Shown here in pieces: positions 38,561 through 55,957 of a stretch of DNA of 64,000 nt (position 1 is its first letter; each line of letters starts with the position of its first letter). Made by a program: the position numbers and the translations under genes. The DNA comes from Ianthella basta. Lineage: Eukaryota; Porifera; Demospongiae; Verongiida; Ianthellidae. Location: contig OZ025882.1 of NCBI GenBank assembly GCA_964019415.1, positions 4,312,427-4,376,426 on the forward strand, read 5' to 3'. The notes under the pieces are model-generated. The model was not told the DNA's origin. It did no database searches and was given only the letters and a program-made list of their open reading frames with translations.

Positions 38561-41500
38561 TTGAATTTGAATTTGAATTTGAAATGATTTTATCCCCATA
38601 GGGAAAGGGTTGCACGAGAGGCAAATTGCCTATGATTGTGCTCCCCTAAGACATACATTTACAATACAGAACAATAATACAACAGGGGGTGTAGGGAATG
38701 ATGGAGAAAAGGTGATTGTAGATAAAACAAGAGAGAATTTAACTAAGTGGGCAAGTAAGTAAATAGATTGACAGTTAAGATTCATTCAGCAAAAATTTGG
38801 TGAGGCAGAATTTAAAAGTGGATAAAGATGAGGATTGAATAAGATTTGGTGGCAGTTCATTCCAGGTAAAGGGGGCATTTACAAAATAGGAAAATCGAAA
38901 GGCATTGATGCGGGATTGTGGAATTGACAGAGAGTAAGGGTGAGATCTAAGGAGCCTACTCTTAGGGGTAAAGTAGTCAGTGAATTTGATGCAGTCCATG
39001 CCACGAATGATTTTAAATGTCTGGCAGTGGCAGAGAAACAAACGCCTCTGGTGTAAGGTCAACCACTGGAGGTTGTGGCAGGAATCTGAGTACGAAGTGG
39101 ACCATGAATTGTGTTGTTTGTCCCATCTAGCCCCGCTCACCCATCTAGCCGCCCGTCTCTGCACCTTCTCCAAGGCGTCAATGTGCTTCTGTTCATGAGG
39201 GGCCCAGACAGGAGCAGCATACTCCAAGATGGGGCGTACCAGGGCAGTGTATGCTCTTGACTTAGCATCCCCGCGGCAACCTTGCATTGTCCTCCTTAGC
39301 AAGTTCAGAATACGAGATGCCTTGACTGTTACGGCTGAGATGTGGTCACCCCACTTCAACTTGTTGTTAATGATAACACCCAGATACCTGAAGGTATCTA
39401 CCCATTCAAGGGAGGTGTTGTTGATGCTGTAGGTGAATGAGGGTGGCTTCTTCTTCAGTGTGATACACATCGCCTTACACTTCCCGGTGTTTAGAGGGAG
39501 TTGCCACCTCTGACACCATCTGGCAAACCTGGTAAGGTCTTCTTGGAGAGCAGCACAGTCCTGATGGGTTGAGACTTGGCGGTAGATAGTACAGTCGTCA
39601 GCAAAGAGTCGTACTGCTGAGGATAAGTGGGTGGGGATATCATTGACATAGAGAATAAACAACAAAGGTCCCAGAACAGAGCCCTGGGGTACACCAGATG
39701 TCACTTCATTCCATTCTGAAGTGCTACCATCAAGCAGGACTCGTTGTCTTCGGTTAGCAAGGAAGCCGCTGATCCATGCGAGAAGGTTCCCCCTTACACC
39801 TCTATGCTCTAATTTGAGCAGTAGGCGCTGGTGGGGTACTGAATCGAATGCCTTGGAAAAGTCAGTTAATATGACATGAGTGCTGCTGGCCCTGTCAAGG
39901 CTCCGTGCCCACTCATGTACTGACTCCAGAAGTTGGGTTTGACACGAGTGGCGATTGCGAAAGCCATGCTGGAAGGGGCTTAATTTGTTGCTGGCGGTCA
40001 AGAATTGGGCAAGGTGGTCATACACGAGTCTCTCCAATAGTTTTACCACGATACAAGTCAGGCTGATCGGGCGATAATTGGAGACCAAGTGTTTGCTTCC
40101 CTTCTTGAACACAGGTGTAATATGTGCTGACGTCCAGTCTCTGGGAAGACAGCCCTGGTGTAAGGACAGGTTGTAGAGTCTGGTAATGGGGTCAGCAAGC
40201 CAGGCTGCTCCCTCTCTCAGCAGACGTGCTGGAACTTCATCAGGGCCACTTGATTTGGTAACATCAAGCTGGCATAAAAGGTCAAAGACGTCATCTCGGG
40301 AGATTGTGATGTCAGCCACACTATCCTGGCTCCAGGATTTACCTAAGTCCTTTCTTAGATTACTAAGATTGGATGTACTTTCACTTGTGAACGTGGATTC
40401 CGAAGTGAAAAGTGATTAAAGATACTGGCTTTCTCAAGGGGGGTAGATAACACTTTACTGGCGTGGTGAAGGTTAGGGACCTGAAAACGCTGTCCTCTGG
40501 TGTTGTTCAGCCATCTCCAGAAAGGGCGCTGGTTTTGAGATAGGTTAGATGTAATCTGACTCAGGTGTTCGAGGTGGTCCTTCCTGGTATGGCTGCGGAC
40601 TAGGTTACTGGTAGCCTTGTACTGAAGTAGATGGTGGGGGTTGCCAGTACGCCTTGCTAACTTGTAGGCTCGCCGTTTCTTGCGAATTAGCTGGAGGGTT
40701 TCCTTGGATAACCAGTGCATTCTCTTCTGAGGACGGAGGATAATCTTGGGTATACATTGGTCAGCAATAGAGAAAAGAATATCTTTAAAACATATCCAGC
40801 AATCGTTAATAGACTCACTCAGGAAACAACAATCCCATGGGACCTTACTTAGCAGTTCATTGAAGCTCTTAAAATCTGCTTTCTTGAAGTTGTAGGACCA
40901 GCGATTTTGGGTGACTGACCTGCGCTTTCTAAGACTGGTGTAGAAGTGGACAGCATCGTGGTCGGACCCGGGTAAGCCAGCTGATACCTCCAGTTTGTGA
41001 ACACAGTTGGTCCTGTCAGTCAGGACAAGGTCAAGAATGTTCTGCTGCCTTGTAGGGGTAAGTACAAGTTGCTGGAGGTTAAAGTCATTGATAATGTCGC
41101 ACATTAAGGTGACATTCCCAGAGCAGACAATGGGTGATGGACCATCGCTGCTCCAGTTGATGTTGGGGAGGTTGAAATCTCCAACAAGTACATCTGGGGA
41201 AGATCTGGGAGTGGTGGCAAGAGAGTTCCTCAAATATGTAAGGGATCTGCAGTTAGATCCTGGGGGGTTGTAATAGACCCCCACTAGGAGGTTCATGGGG
41301 GTCAAGGTAAGTTCGACCCACAAAAGTTCGCAGTCGGTCTCCAGGTCCTGTCTTCTGGTTGCTGGGATATCATCACGGACAATAAGCATGACTCCTCCAC
41401 CATGCCGGTCCCTGTCATTCCTGTGTACCGTGTAGCCACGACCAACTATCTCACCGTCCAGAATCTCTTCACTTAGAAACGTCTCTGTCACGGCAAGCAT

Positions 41501-41966
41501 GTCAAGGGAGTGGCTGTGAAGGTAGGCCTGTATGTCAAGGGTCTTGTTCATAACGCTTCTTGCATTCAGGGAGCAACACTTAAGGCTACGCGGGTCATCC
41601 TGGACTACGCGTGTCCGAGCGCCAGTGGAAGGGTGGGTACGGGGACCTGGGTTGGCTTCGACGTCTCCACAAAGCAACAGAAGCCAGTAGGTGGCCGGAA
41701 TGAGTGCTAAACAGCCCTGCCGCCGCCGCCAGAACGGTCGGAGGTGCGGGCGCTCACTCCAGGTACTGACTGTAACAGCTGTAGTGGTGCCGCTCACCAA
41801 GAGATGACGTCGCGCGAACAGTAGACCTTCAAGCGACGCCTGTGAAGGTTCCCAAGGAGGTTCCCAGGGAGAGGTAAGTCCACTCGTCCGATAAATCAGG
41901 ATCAAAATCAGCAGGCAGGAACACCAGAATCTCATTGCCACCATTTTTATCTCATTGCCACCATTC
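38561..41966 (-). mobile_element. Retroelement II: CR1/L2-like LINE nested in element I
   Basis: ATGAT at 38556-38560 and 41967-41971 flanks the insertion as a 5-bp target duplication, and removing the insert plus one copy restores the element I reading frame. The 3' end (left, minus strand) carries a short microsatellite tail of (ATTCAA)n type. The 5' end has a tandem repeat of ATGGTGGCAATGAGATAAAA. The length is 3,406 bp and appears close to full length for ORF2. Confidence 0.9.
38775..41944 (-). pseudogene. Element II ORF2: endonuclease-reverse transcriptase with one frameshift
   Basis: From 41944 downward: a hydrophobic start, CGDVEANPGP (typical before CR1/L2/jockey endonucleases), then an apurinic-type endonuclease with NARS and VGDFNLP, GSDHDAV near its end. 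The reverse transcriptase follows, with SSGPDEVP, NYRPISL, DFSKAFDSVPH, SGVPQGSVLGPLLF, the catalytic FADD and YLGVIIN. The frame breaks once, in a run of four A (+ strand 40408-40411) where five would keep it open. Corrected, it is about 1,056 codons. A single lesion indicates a young insertion or a sequencing error in the homopolymer. Confidence 0.9.
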
Positions 41967-44900
41967 ATGATGGCAACCAAGGGGTCTTACTGGCTGATGC
42001 CTCCAATACATTCAACTGCCTTAACAGACATGCCACCCTCATTAACATCCACACCCTTTGCCCTCCTTTAGCCCGGATTCTTACCAACACGTACCGTCAG
42101 CAGTCCTCACTGTTCATCGGCGAAGAAGTCGTCTATTCCAAAGAGGGGACAACTCAGGGCGATCCCTTAGCCATGCCAATGTATGCACTGGGCATCCTCC
42201 CACTGATCCAAAAGCTGAACACTGATGCAACACAGGTATGGTTTGCAGATGATGGCACTGCTGGGGGGAAGTTGGATCAGATCAGGCTGTGGTGGTCAAA
42301 CTTGAACACCATAGGACCAGAATATGGCTATTACCCCAATGCAGAAAAGTCATGGCTGGTAGTGAAGGAGGAGCACCTTGAGGCAGCAGAAAGGCTGTTT
42401 GCAGGAACAGGTGTGAATGTAACAGTGGAGGGGAAACGTTATCTAGGAGCGGCTTTGGGTACCAGATCGTTTGTCGAGAGTTATGTCAAGCAGAAAGTGG
42501 AGAAGTGGAAGAGTGAGATTGAGAAGCTTTCTGAAATTGCAAAAAGCCAGCCCCATGCTGCTTACTCAGCCCTGACTAAGGGTCTGAGCAGCAGGTGGAA
42601 CTTTCTGTTACGCACTGTGCCCAACACAGCTGATCTGATGCAACCCCGGGAAGATGCCATCAGACATTTGTTCATTCCTGCACTCATAGGGAGACAAATC
42701 AATGATGAGGAGCGAAGGATCTTTGCTTTGCCTTGCCGCATGGGTGGTATGGGAATATCCAACCCTGTCATGAGAGCTCTCAGTGACTTTGAAATGTCAG
42801 ATCGAATTACATCTGTCATGGCTGCCCTAATTGTCAACCAGAGCACACAGTATAACACCTCCACTCAACAGCAGCTGAAGGAAAAGAGAAGCATCTCAAG
42901 GAGGGAGAAATGGCAGAAACAGAAAGACGACCTGGACGATCTGAAGGAAGTCCTCACTGCGAGCCAGCAAAGATCCTTGTCTCTTGCTGGAGAGAAAGGT
43001 GCCTCCACATGGCTGACTGCACTGCCCATTGAGAGCATGGGCTTTACCTTACATAAGAGAGCATTCAGAGATGCAGTCTTCCTCAGGTACGGTTGGACTC
43101 CACCATTCCTGCCAACCAACTGCATTTGTGGGAATGCATTCTCAGTGGAACACGCCTTAAGCTGCAACAGAGGGGCTTTCCCCATCCGCCGTCATAATGA
43201 GATACGAGATCTGACTGCTGAGCTTCTCTCTCACGTGTGCTATGACACTTGCCTGGAGCCAGGCTTGCAAAAGCTCAATGATGAACGCTTTCAACTACGG
43301 ACAGCGAACACCGATGATAATGCACGGCTGGACATTAGCGCCAATGGCTTCTGGGAGAGGTCAGAAAGGGCATTCTTTGATGTGCGGGTCTTCAACCCAT
43401 TCGCCCCGTCTAACCTCAAACACCCGCTAGAAAGTTGCTACCGCCTACATGAGATGGAGAAAAGAAGACAATATGACGAACGTGTCCGCGAAGTTGAACG
43501 TGGGAGCTTCACACCTCTGGTCTTTTCCACCTCCGGTGGCATGGGAAGACAAGCACCGTCTTCTTCAAACGCCTTGCCTCTCTGCTCGCCAGGAAAAGGG
43601 ACCAGCCCTACAGCCACGTAATTGGGTGGATCAGATGCCGCCTGGGATTCTCTCTTCTTCGATCCTCCATCACCTGCCTGAGGGGCACAAGATCTATTGC
43701 TGGATTCGTCCCCAGCCCCACCTATCCCGAAGCCCTGGACCTCACAATCAGTGAGGGCCAGGTTCCATTATCATGAGCAACGAAACTCACTTTGACATTG
43801 TGCTTGATTTTATCCTTGATTTAGCTAATCACATACACTCTTTAACAGTATATTTGATTGACTATTGTTGTACTCTAAGCATGTAAGGCAGTGCGCATGT
43901 GTGCCTTTGTATTTATTACTAATTGTTTGCTCAGTATATAGGTATGAACTGGCAGTGCACTGAATTATATTATCATGCATCCATGCCTGCAAAGAAATAT
44001 CATTTACCATGTGTAGGAACAGTGACCATCATGGCCGCCCCACCTTTGCTGCCCTCCTGGAGACTCTGTCTGGTCCTTCTGATGAGCTGCTGAGGATCCC
44101 AGAGGAGAGTCTCAGAGAAGTGAAGGACCCAGAGATGGCAGCACAGATTGGAGCTTCAGGGTTCTTTTCTCTTGATCTGTACCTTGACTTGCAAAAATAC
44201 TACTACTAAAGTAGCTACGAAACTCCTGGCTTTAATTACATACATACATCAGATCCACTATAATGTAAGGGCTGATGTATAATGAGTGCTCTCTTGTATG
44301 TATATTTGTGAGCATTATTAGCACACAAGAAGGTAACTGCTGTGTGTGACATTAGAACTTACAGGTTGTAAATGTCAAATGTAATATTTATTTGTGTGTG
44401 TGGTCCATTATTATGTTTGGTAAGAGCAAAATCTACATGTGCAGCTTCTCGGAGGAGCTAATCAATGCATGTCTTGTAATCAGTGTGAATGAGCACTACT
44501 GGGATACACTGTAATACATAGCAAAATAATGAGACACAATTATAGGACATTTTGAAGGACTGCTTGATCAAAATATTGTCCATGCATTCTTTACTTATTG
44601 TTCTCCATTCAGAATTCTTCCCTTTTTTCAATGTTCATTTAAAGATGCACATGTAATCAAACAGTTCCATGCTATGCCATGTCCATGTGCACTTGGCCTG
44701 CCTCAATGGACTCAATGGACAGCACAATGACTCATTATAGTTATACGTACATTCACAATTTTCACAATGCATGGCTTCACTATGGCTATGTATACATAAA
44801 CTACAGTATGCTATTTTATATGCTGCTTGCATTTTCAAATTCCACTGTAGACTCCACTTCCTGTTTTCATTTATTAGTATTGCTTCCGTCACACAATTGC

Positions 44901-45057
44901 AATGGCATCACACACATTCACCAAATTCTCTCATGCCACCACCCACATGTAGACCACCACTAGTACTCCACACCATGTAGTGCATGCAAGGTGCAATTGA
45001 CTTGCGCCTGTTGTGGCTATTTTGGAGAAAACACCAATTCAAGTTGCAGTGTCCTCT

Positions 45058-45760
45058 CTAGCTAGATGTCATAATCATTATTAAAGTCTTCTTAAGATTC
45101 AAGTTCGGTACATTGCTTGCAATCCATGCCAAGAGGGTAGTCAACCCCGTTCCTCCTTGAGCACTTCCTGTACTGTCATTGATGGTATCATCCACATACA
45201 TCATTACTGTGCTTCTGGATAGAATGATAGGTGAGTCATTTACAAAGATGCTGAAATGGAGAGGTCCAAGGATCACCCATACGTACGAATATACATCATC
45301 CCACTCAGACTCTTTTGCACCAAATACCACTGTCTCCTACCATGCAAGAAGCTCTCAAATTATTGTAGTATCAGACTATATGAAACTTAATTAGTGACAG
45401 TTTCTGTACCAGAGTTACATGGCAAGCAGAATCAAAATTAATGGATAAGCCTTACTGAGATTGAAAAGCTTGTTCTTCTCCATGCAAGGTAACTCTCAAC
45501 TAATTGGATATCTTCAGGGGAAAATCCTGCAGGGTATAGTGCCTATATAGGTCTAAAACCAGAATGGGCGTTAATGACATGGAGATATGGTGTTGCTCTA
45601 GGCACTGGTACACCTGATCATGAACAAAGGAATGCAGAACCTTAGCAACACTGGACAAGATAGAAATGAGATAAATTTCGTCTGCAATTTAAATTTTGGT
45701 TTGGGCTGATCATGATTTTGGAAGAAGAATAACTGTAGCAGCTTTCATTTAGTTGAAAAC
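45058..45760 (-). mobile_element. Decayed LINE reverse transcriptase fragment
   Basis: The minus strand reads ILGPLHFSIFVND, then STVMMYVDDT, which corresponds to the GxxLGPLLFxIFVNDLP and YADDT motifs, with the A of the catalytic box changed to V. Upstream remnants (FVHDQVYQCLEQH) fit the fingers region. It contains stops and shifts. The flanking LINE ends cannot be located. Confidence 0.6.
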
Positions 45761-46318
45761 TGGGATGTCCTCAGGCAGGAGTTTAAAAATGGCACATGCT
45801 TTGCTTCTTACTTTGGTGGCAGTGGCCTTGAGCACTCTAGAACTGACCAAATCAGTACCAGAAGGCTTCAGATCTTGCTGGAGTCTTGCCTGGATAGTGC
45901 TGCAGCAACATTTGGATCAAAGTTAAAGGAACTGCTGAGCTTGGGAAGGATGGTGGTCATGCGGTTAGGTTCAGAATCCCAGTTATACACTGAAGAAGTG
46001 GCTATTGAATTGGCTGGTCATACACCTGCCCCCTCAAAAGCACTTGTACATGTTGTGAACATACGTACATGTAGTGGCTGGATTCTATATTTTACTCTGT
46101 TGTAGCTAATGGTGCACTTCATCTCGTGGATGAAGGTACAAAGGATTTGCTTCCTGTGTGAAATTATGCATATTATAGCTAGCTAGCTAGCTGTGCCTGA
46201 GGAGCACTCCTTTCTGCAGTCACTTGTTACCTAGTCTATGTCATATTTGTACAGCCTTAGATGTCACAGTAGCAAGCTTTATAATATAATTATAGCAAAC
46301 AGTAGAGTGAGAAGGTTG

Positions 46319-46326
46319 CCGGAAGT
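46319..46326 (+). promoter_or_regulatory. Putative ETS-like site of copy 6 (class 2 promoter)
   Basis: CCGGAAGT about 105 bp before the ATG, in a block shared with copy 4. No TATATAG follows; the equivalent position reads TTTGTAGCC. Confidence 0.4.
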
Positions 46327-46430
46327 ATGAAGTGCTTCTTGTAAGTCACGAGTTTGTAGCCCCGTCTATGTATCCCCTCCCACGCAGCGGAAGTCAAATG
46401 GTACTGGGTATGAGGAGTGTAAGGAATGAA

Positions 46431-52365
<5,935 letters not shown>

Positions 52366-53090
52366 GTAACAACCGAGCTCCTGGCTGTAACTACATACAC
52401 ACACATCAGATCCAGTCTAATGTAAGAGCTGATGTACGTGTATAATGAGTGATCTTTTGTAAATGAATACACAGTTTTTCAACATACAGAACTTCAATTA
52501 GTGCTTGATATGTGTATAATATGATATGTGTACAGTGGATATGTAGTTATGGTTTGGCAGGAGCAAAACGGACTTTCTGCCCAATAGAGACATGCGATCA
52601 ATGCTTAATAATGCATGGGATAATTATGTATATATAATGGCTGTGAATGGGAAACTACTGGTATATACCAACATACATTATTTTTTTAACAAAATAAGTG
52701 CAGGCACTTTGGACATGTGTACATTTGAAGGACTCACACTAGTACTTGTATGCATGATTTATTTGTTACAATCCCATCAAGAACTCGTGATCAGTGAGTG
52801 CTATCTTGGACACTGATATTGCAATTGCATGCCATCATCGACTTCTCAGTCACATGCATGATTTTCATTTTGACAAAGCATCACAACAAGTACAGGCAGT
52901 GTGCATGTGTTCCTATATTACAGTAATTGTACTATCCAGTTCAGAGTATTTGAATTGTTTATACTGCACAGCTCAAGAATTTGTATATCCAAACAGTTTC
53001 TTGACATGCTGGGTCCAAGGGTACTTCACACAGCTCAAACAGGATAATGCATGCCTCATCTATATTTACACAGTGGCTTGTGCCACGTGT
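52366..53090. other. Spacer, no gene seen
   Basis: AT-rich sequence after copy 6, diverging from the other K-type spacers within the first few hundred bases. No recognised motif in the short ORFs. Confidence 0.5.
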
Positions 53091-53099
53091 ACTGATCAA

Positions 53100-53815
53100 T
53101 TAGTATATACCTGCGCTTTGCTTGAGATTTGGATGGACACCCGAGAAGTTGCCTTCACACTGCCCATGTGAGAAAGCATTCTTGGTGGAGCATATGCTTT
53201 CAGCTGTCCGAAAGGAGCCTTGCCTTCAATCAGACACGTACAACCGTGTAAGGGACATCATGGATCACTTGCTCACTGAAGTGCACCCAAATGTTGGGAT
53301 AGAGCCCAATCTCCAGCCTCTGACCGCTGAGAGCTTTCCATTGAGGTCAACTAATGTCAAGGAAGGGGCAAGACTGGACATAAGGGCACAGGACTTTTAA
53401 GACAGCAGCAAGAGAAGTGCATACTTTGATGTTCGTGTGTTCAATTTCTATGCACCATCAAACAGCAAGTCCTCCACGAAGGCGTGCTACAGGAGACATG
53501 AGAAGGAGAAGAGGAGAGAGTATAAGAGAAGAATTCTGGAAGTGGAGCACAGGACCTTTACCCCACTAGTCATGTCAACCAGTGGGCAACAGTAGCATTC
53601 GGAAAATTTGCAGGGCTAATCGCTGCAAAGCAAGGCCAATCCCACAGCAGAACCCTGCAATTCATCCGATGCAAGATTTCATACTCCCTCATCGATTCAG
53701 CTTCAATGTGTCTATAGGGGCCCAGATCCTCCTACCATGCCCCCGCAAAGAACATTGACTTCAGTGAGAACCCAATCAACCTCATCCGGGGAGAGGTCCG
53801 GCTAGGGGACTGAAT
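53100..53815 (+). pseudogene. 3' relic of an element I-type retroelement
   Basis: LRFGWTPEKLP, then CPCEKAFLVEHMLS, EPNLQPLTAESFPLRS, ARLDIRAQDF, stop, AYFDVRVFNFYAPSN, RRHEKEKRREY, EVEHRTFTPLVMSTSG and, after another shift, INLIRGEVRLGD and stop. This follows the C-terminal part of the element I protein in order, with at least two breaks. Only the 3' third is present, consistent with 5' truncation. Confidence 0.8.
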
Positions 53816-53883
53816 TCATCCCTAGCTAGATGACATTACTAAATTAACAGATACCTCTGCATAATCTGATGGTCATTCATTAT

Positions 53884-53899
53884 CCCCCCCCCCCCCCCC
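53884..53899. repeat. Run of 16 C
   Basis: Homopolymer after the retroelement relic; its length in the assembly is uncertain. Confidence 0.9.
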
Positions 53900-54192
53900 T
53901 TAATGTAATGGGTACTTCCTTTTGCATGGTTTATGTGTACTTTATCACAGGAAGTGCGCTTGTGTACATGTGCCGGATTAATAATAATGATTAGCTATGT
54001 ACACAACTTCCACTAGTACCAAGTGGAACACTGTATGGTCCAAAGACTACAAATGTACATGATGTCCTGCACAGTACTCTAGGTCACTCAACCTTCTCTC
54101 TCACAGTGTCTTGTGAGCTAGCTATAGTGAGTGCCTAGCACTTCAGACTACCTGCACACAACTTGTTAGGTCCCCCAACTCTGTGCACTAAC

Positions 54193-54899
54193 CAGCAGTC
54201 CACCATAATGGAGTAGATGGCTCTTGGACATCCAGGAGGTGGTGGTTGCACAACAATATTATGTCTTTCTTCCTGCATCGCTTCAATGACCTGTTGTGAG
54301 CAAGACATGTACAAAGTATATATGCGTATGAGTACAGTGATCCTATTGTCTCCCATTGCACTGTAATAATTATAATGCACATGAAACTCCATCTAGTAAC
54401 TGGGGTTGTTTGAACCCGATCTGACAAACAATTAATGGTGCCGTTGGTTGACCCTGTGGGCATGTAGCCATTAGCAGTCATTCTTGCTAGTGTTCAGTAC
54501 CACACATGCACTCCCCTGCTGCAAGGAGAGGTCCTTGTAGGGTGGCTCTCCAAGTGACCATATCTCATAGAGCAGCATACCATAGCTCCACACATCACTG
54601 TGGGTGCTGTACTTCTTGTAGAATAGGGCCTGAAAGTGGATCAGACAACAGTAACTACATAACATACAAGTGGTCACCAGCCATCAAGTACTGCTAACAC
54701 AGTGTCATCATTCACATAATCTATCACTAAAGTTAACAGTTACACAACATGCAGTTTGACCGCAGCAGTGCTGCACTACTGTCTGTGCTTACCTCAGGTG
54801 CTGTGCTCCGAAAGGGGACTTTACCTCCACTTGCCATGTATATAGTATGTCTTCTCATCCAAACCACGAGAGAGACCAAAATCAGAGATCTGAAGGAAG
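54193..54899 (-). pseudogene. Inverted relic of a different receptor tyrosine kinase (three kinase exons)
   Basis: On the minus strand, exons at 54793-54899, 54516-54629 and 54193-54290 correspond to kinase exons 10, 11 and 12 of the array. They read ISDFGLSRGLDEKTYY, KVPFRSTAPE, ALFYKKYSTHSDVWSYGMLLYEIWSLGEPPYKDL in two pieces, and VVQPPPPGCPRAIYSIMVDCW. The first exon has a 1-nt insertion after TYYI, and the second has GGGAGT where a GTGAGT donor is expected. Splice positions are the same as in the array, but the sequence differs, so this is an older relative. No ectodomain or N-lobe exons were found nearby. Confidence 0.8.
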
Positions 54900-55225
54900 C
54901 ACCAAAACACATTGTACACATAGACAGGATGGAGGAATCATTAGGATGGTTACCTCGTGAATGTGTTCCAGCAAAGTGCCAAGCATTGTGCACTCCACCC
55001 ACTCGAACACACAAACCTAAACTACCTTAGACTATGACTCCCTTGTCTCCCCTTTGCTCAACATGTTGAACAGGTAGGGTGTGTGGGAGGAGCCTCACAA
55101 GGGTGATCACCATGACAGCAGTAACCCTTGTTCACTGTGCCAGGGGTACTCTCTTTGGTTTAGCATGGCCAGTCAGATGGTACGGGATTACCAAGTTTCA
55201 CTGAGGGGGAGGATGGTTGCATCAG

Positions 55226-55239
55226 GTGTGTGTGTGTGC

Positions 55240-55312
<73 letters not shown>

Positions 55313-55342
55313 TGTGTGTGTCTGTGTGTCTGCGTGTGTGTT

Positions 55343-55400
<58 letters not shown>

Positions 55401-55416
55401 TGTGGTGTGTGTGTGT

Positions 55417-55468
<52 letters not shown>

Positions 55469-55490
55469 ACGCGCACGCGCGTGTGTGCAC
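55226..55490. repeat. Long (TG)n tract with CGCG end
   Basis: About 260 bp of TG with scattered TTTG, CTG and GGTG interruptions, ending GCACGCGCACGCGCGTGTG. ORFs on both strands here are simple-sequence artefacts. Confidence 0.95.
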
Positions 55491-55828
55491 AGGCACACGT
55501 GACTAGCTGTCTGTCCATGTGTGTGTGTCTGTCTGTTTGTCTGCACATGTATGTAACACTAGTACTCATTCAGGCTTTTACCACAATACCGTACATTCAC
55601 CTGGTTTACTATTATGATTCTGCACTCAATATGAAGCATAAAATGATTATGGCATACTTACCAGTGTAAGACCTATGTACACAAGGGAGACTCACATGCT
55701 ACCTATAATCACTGATAGCATACCATACATTTATACAGTTAATTGCAGCTTGTATAGACAAATTTATCACTTGATCCATTATCACTGATATATACGCTGG
55801 TTGGAATATGAACGATGTAGTCCCAGAG

Positions 55829-55957
55829 GTGTTTCCACTCCTGAAGCAAGCACAGGGGTCAATATGTGGGACAATCCCTCCTATACATAGCAGTGGAAGG
55901 AGTGGTACTTGAGCCAAATGCTTACTGCTCAACCATCTGGCCATGAGCTAATCAGTG
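55829..55957 (+). pseudogene. Dead extra N-type tail exon before copy 7
   Basis: GTGTTTCCACTCCTGAAGC and GGACAATCCCTCCTA match exon 5N, but a stop (TAG) follows and about 12 bp are missing near the end. The GTAAGG donor remains. Confidence 0.65.

Larger units (their letters stand above)
37223..43776 (+). pseudogene. Element I reverse transcriptase polyprotein, interrupted
   Basis: Coding parts are 37223-38560 and 41972-43776, about 1,047 codons if joined. The N-terminus is rich in Cys (MPACCTCN, CVCVKNGRKCTGCVPS). The middle has reverse transcriptase fingers (GVRPIGIGE), then GTTQGDPLAM and the catalytic WFADD. The C-terminus has a Cys/His knuckle (CICGNAF, EHALSCNRGAF) and ARLDISANGFW followed by AFFDVRVFNPF, which could be a nuclease-like fold. 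The two halves meet in frame at the element II insertion. A likely 1-nt loss near 43556 shifts the last 70 or so codons; the shifted frame stays open to TGA at 43774. I associate this lineage with cnidarian and sponge genomes, from memory. The ATG at 37223 begins the conserved Cys-rich motif. Confidence 0.75.
37125..43996 (+). mobile_element. Retroelement I inserted in the last intron of copy 5 (host of element II)
   Basis: Comparison with intron 12 of copy 7 gives the boundaries: the copy 7 sequence TATATCATTTACCATGTGTAG is interrupted after ATATCATT here and resumes at 43997. ATATCATT therefore occurs at 37117-37124 and 43997-44004, an 8-bp target duplication. Without element II it would be about 3.46 kb. 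There is one long ORF and a non-coding 3' part of about 220 bp, with no LTRs and no obvious poly(A) tail. Confidence 0.85.
30396..44209 (+). pseudogene. Copy 5: K-type receptor tyrosine kinase, frameshifted and split by retrotransposons
   Basis: Exons: 30396-30462, 30539-31015, 31181-31315, 31714-31975, 32300-32601, 32874-32992, 33061-33274, 33372-33439, 35108-35252, 35467-35559, 35682-35795, 35918-36009, 44017-44209 (exon 5 limits approximate). The kinase motifs [19 protein letters not shown] and DFG are intact, with WTGPE for WTAPE. Three breaks are visible. Exon 4 is 262 bp instead of 267, so the frame is lost before the transmembrane helix. Exon 5 ends ACAAG|GTGAG where others have ACAAAG, a 1-nt loss that puts the kinase out of frame. 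The last intron is about 8 kb because of nested retroelements. A soluble ectodomain, or a helix-only form through the internal exon 4 acceptor at 31789, could still be made. A 12-bp deletion in exon 6 is in frame. Confidence 0.8.
44210..46425. other. Spacer between copies 5 and 6, paralogous to 22941-25120
   Basis: It aligns with the spacer after copy 3 but lacks the MITE at 23710. It holds the LINE relic below and the class 2 promoter block. No gene of its own was seen; the 76-codon frame at 45875-46105 has no motif. Confidence 0.7.

Noticed and set aside
42562-43185. Minus-strand ORFs of about 100 codons in the second half of element I
   Set aside because: They are antisense shadows of the palm and C-terminal coding region.
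43996-44016. Last exon of copy 5 as a retrocopy carried by the retroelement
   Set aside because: The flanking intron sequence resumes with ATATCATTTACCATG before the exon, exactly as in copy 7, so it is the original exon displaced by the insertion.
53884-53899. C homopolymer as a retroelement tail
   Set aside because: It lies about 70 bp beyond the relic's stop codon but has no flanking duplication, and element I ends without such a tract.
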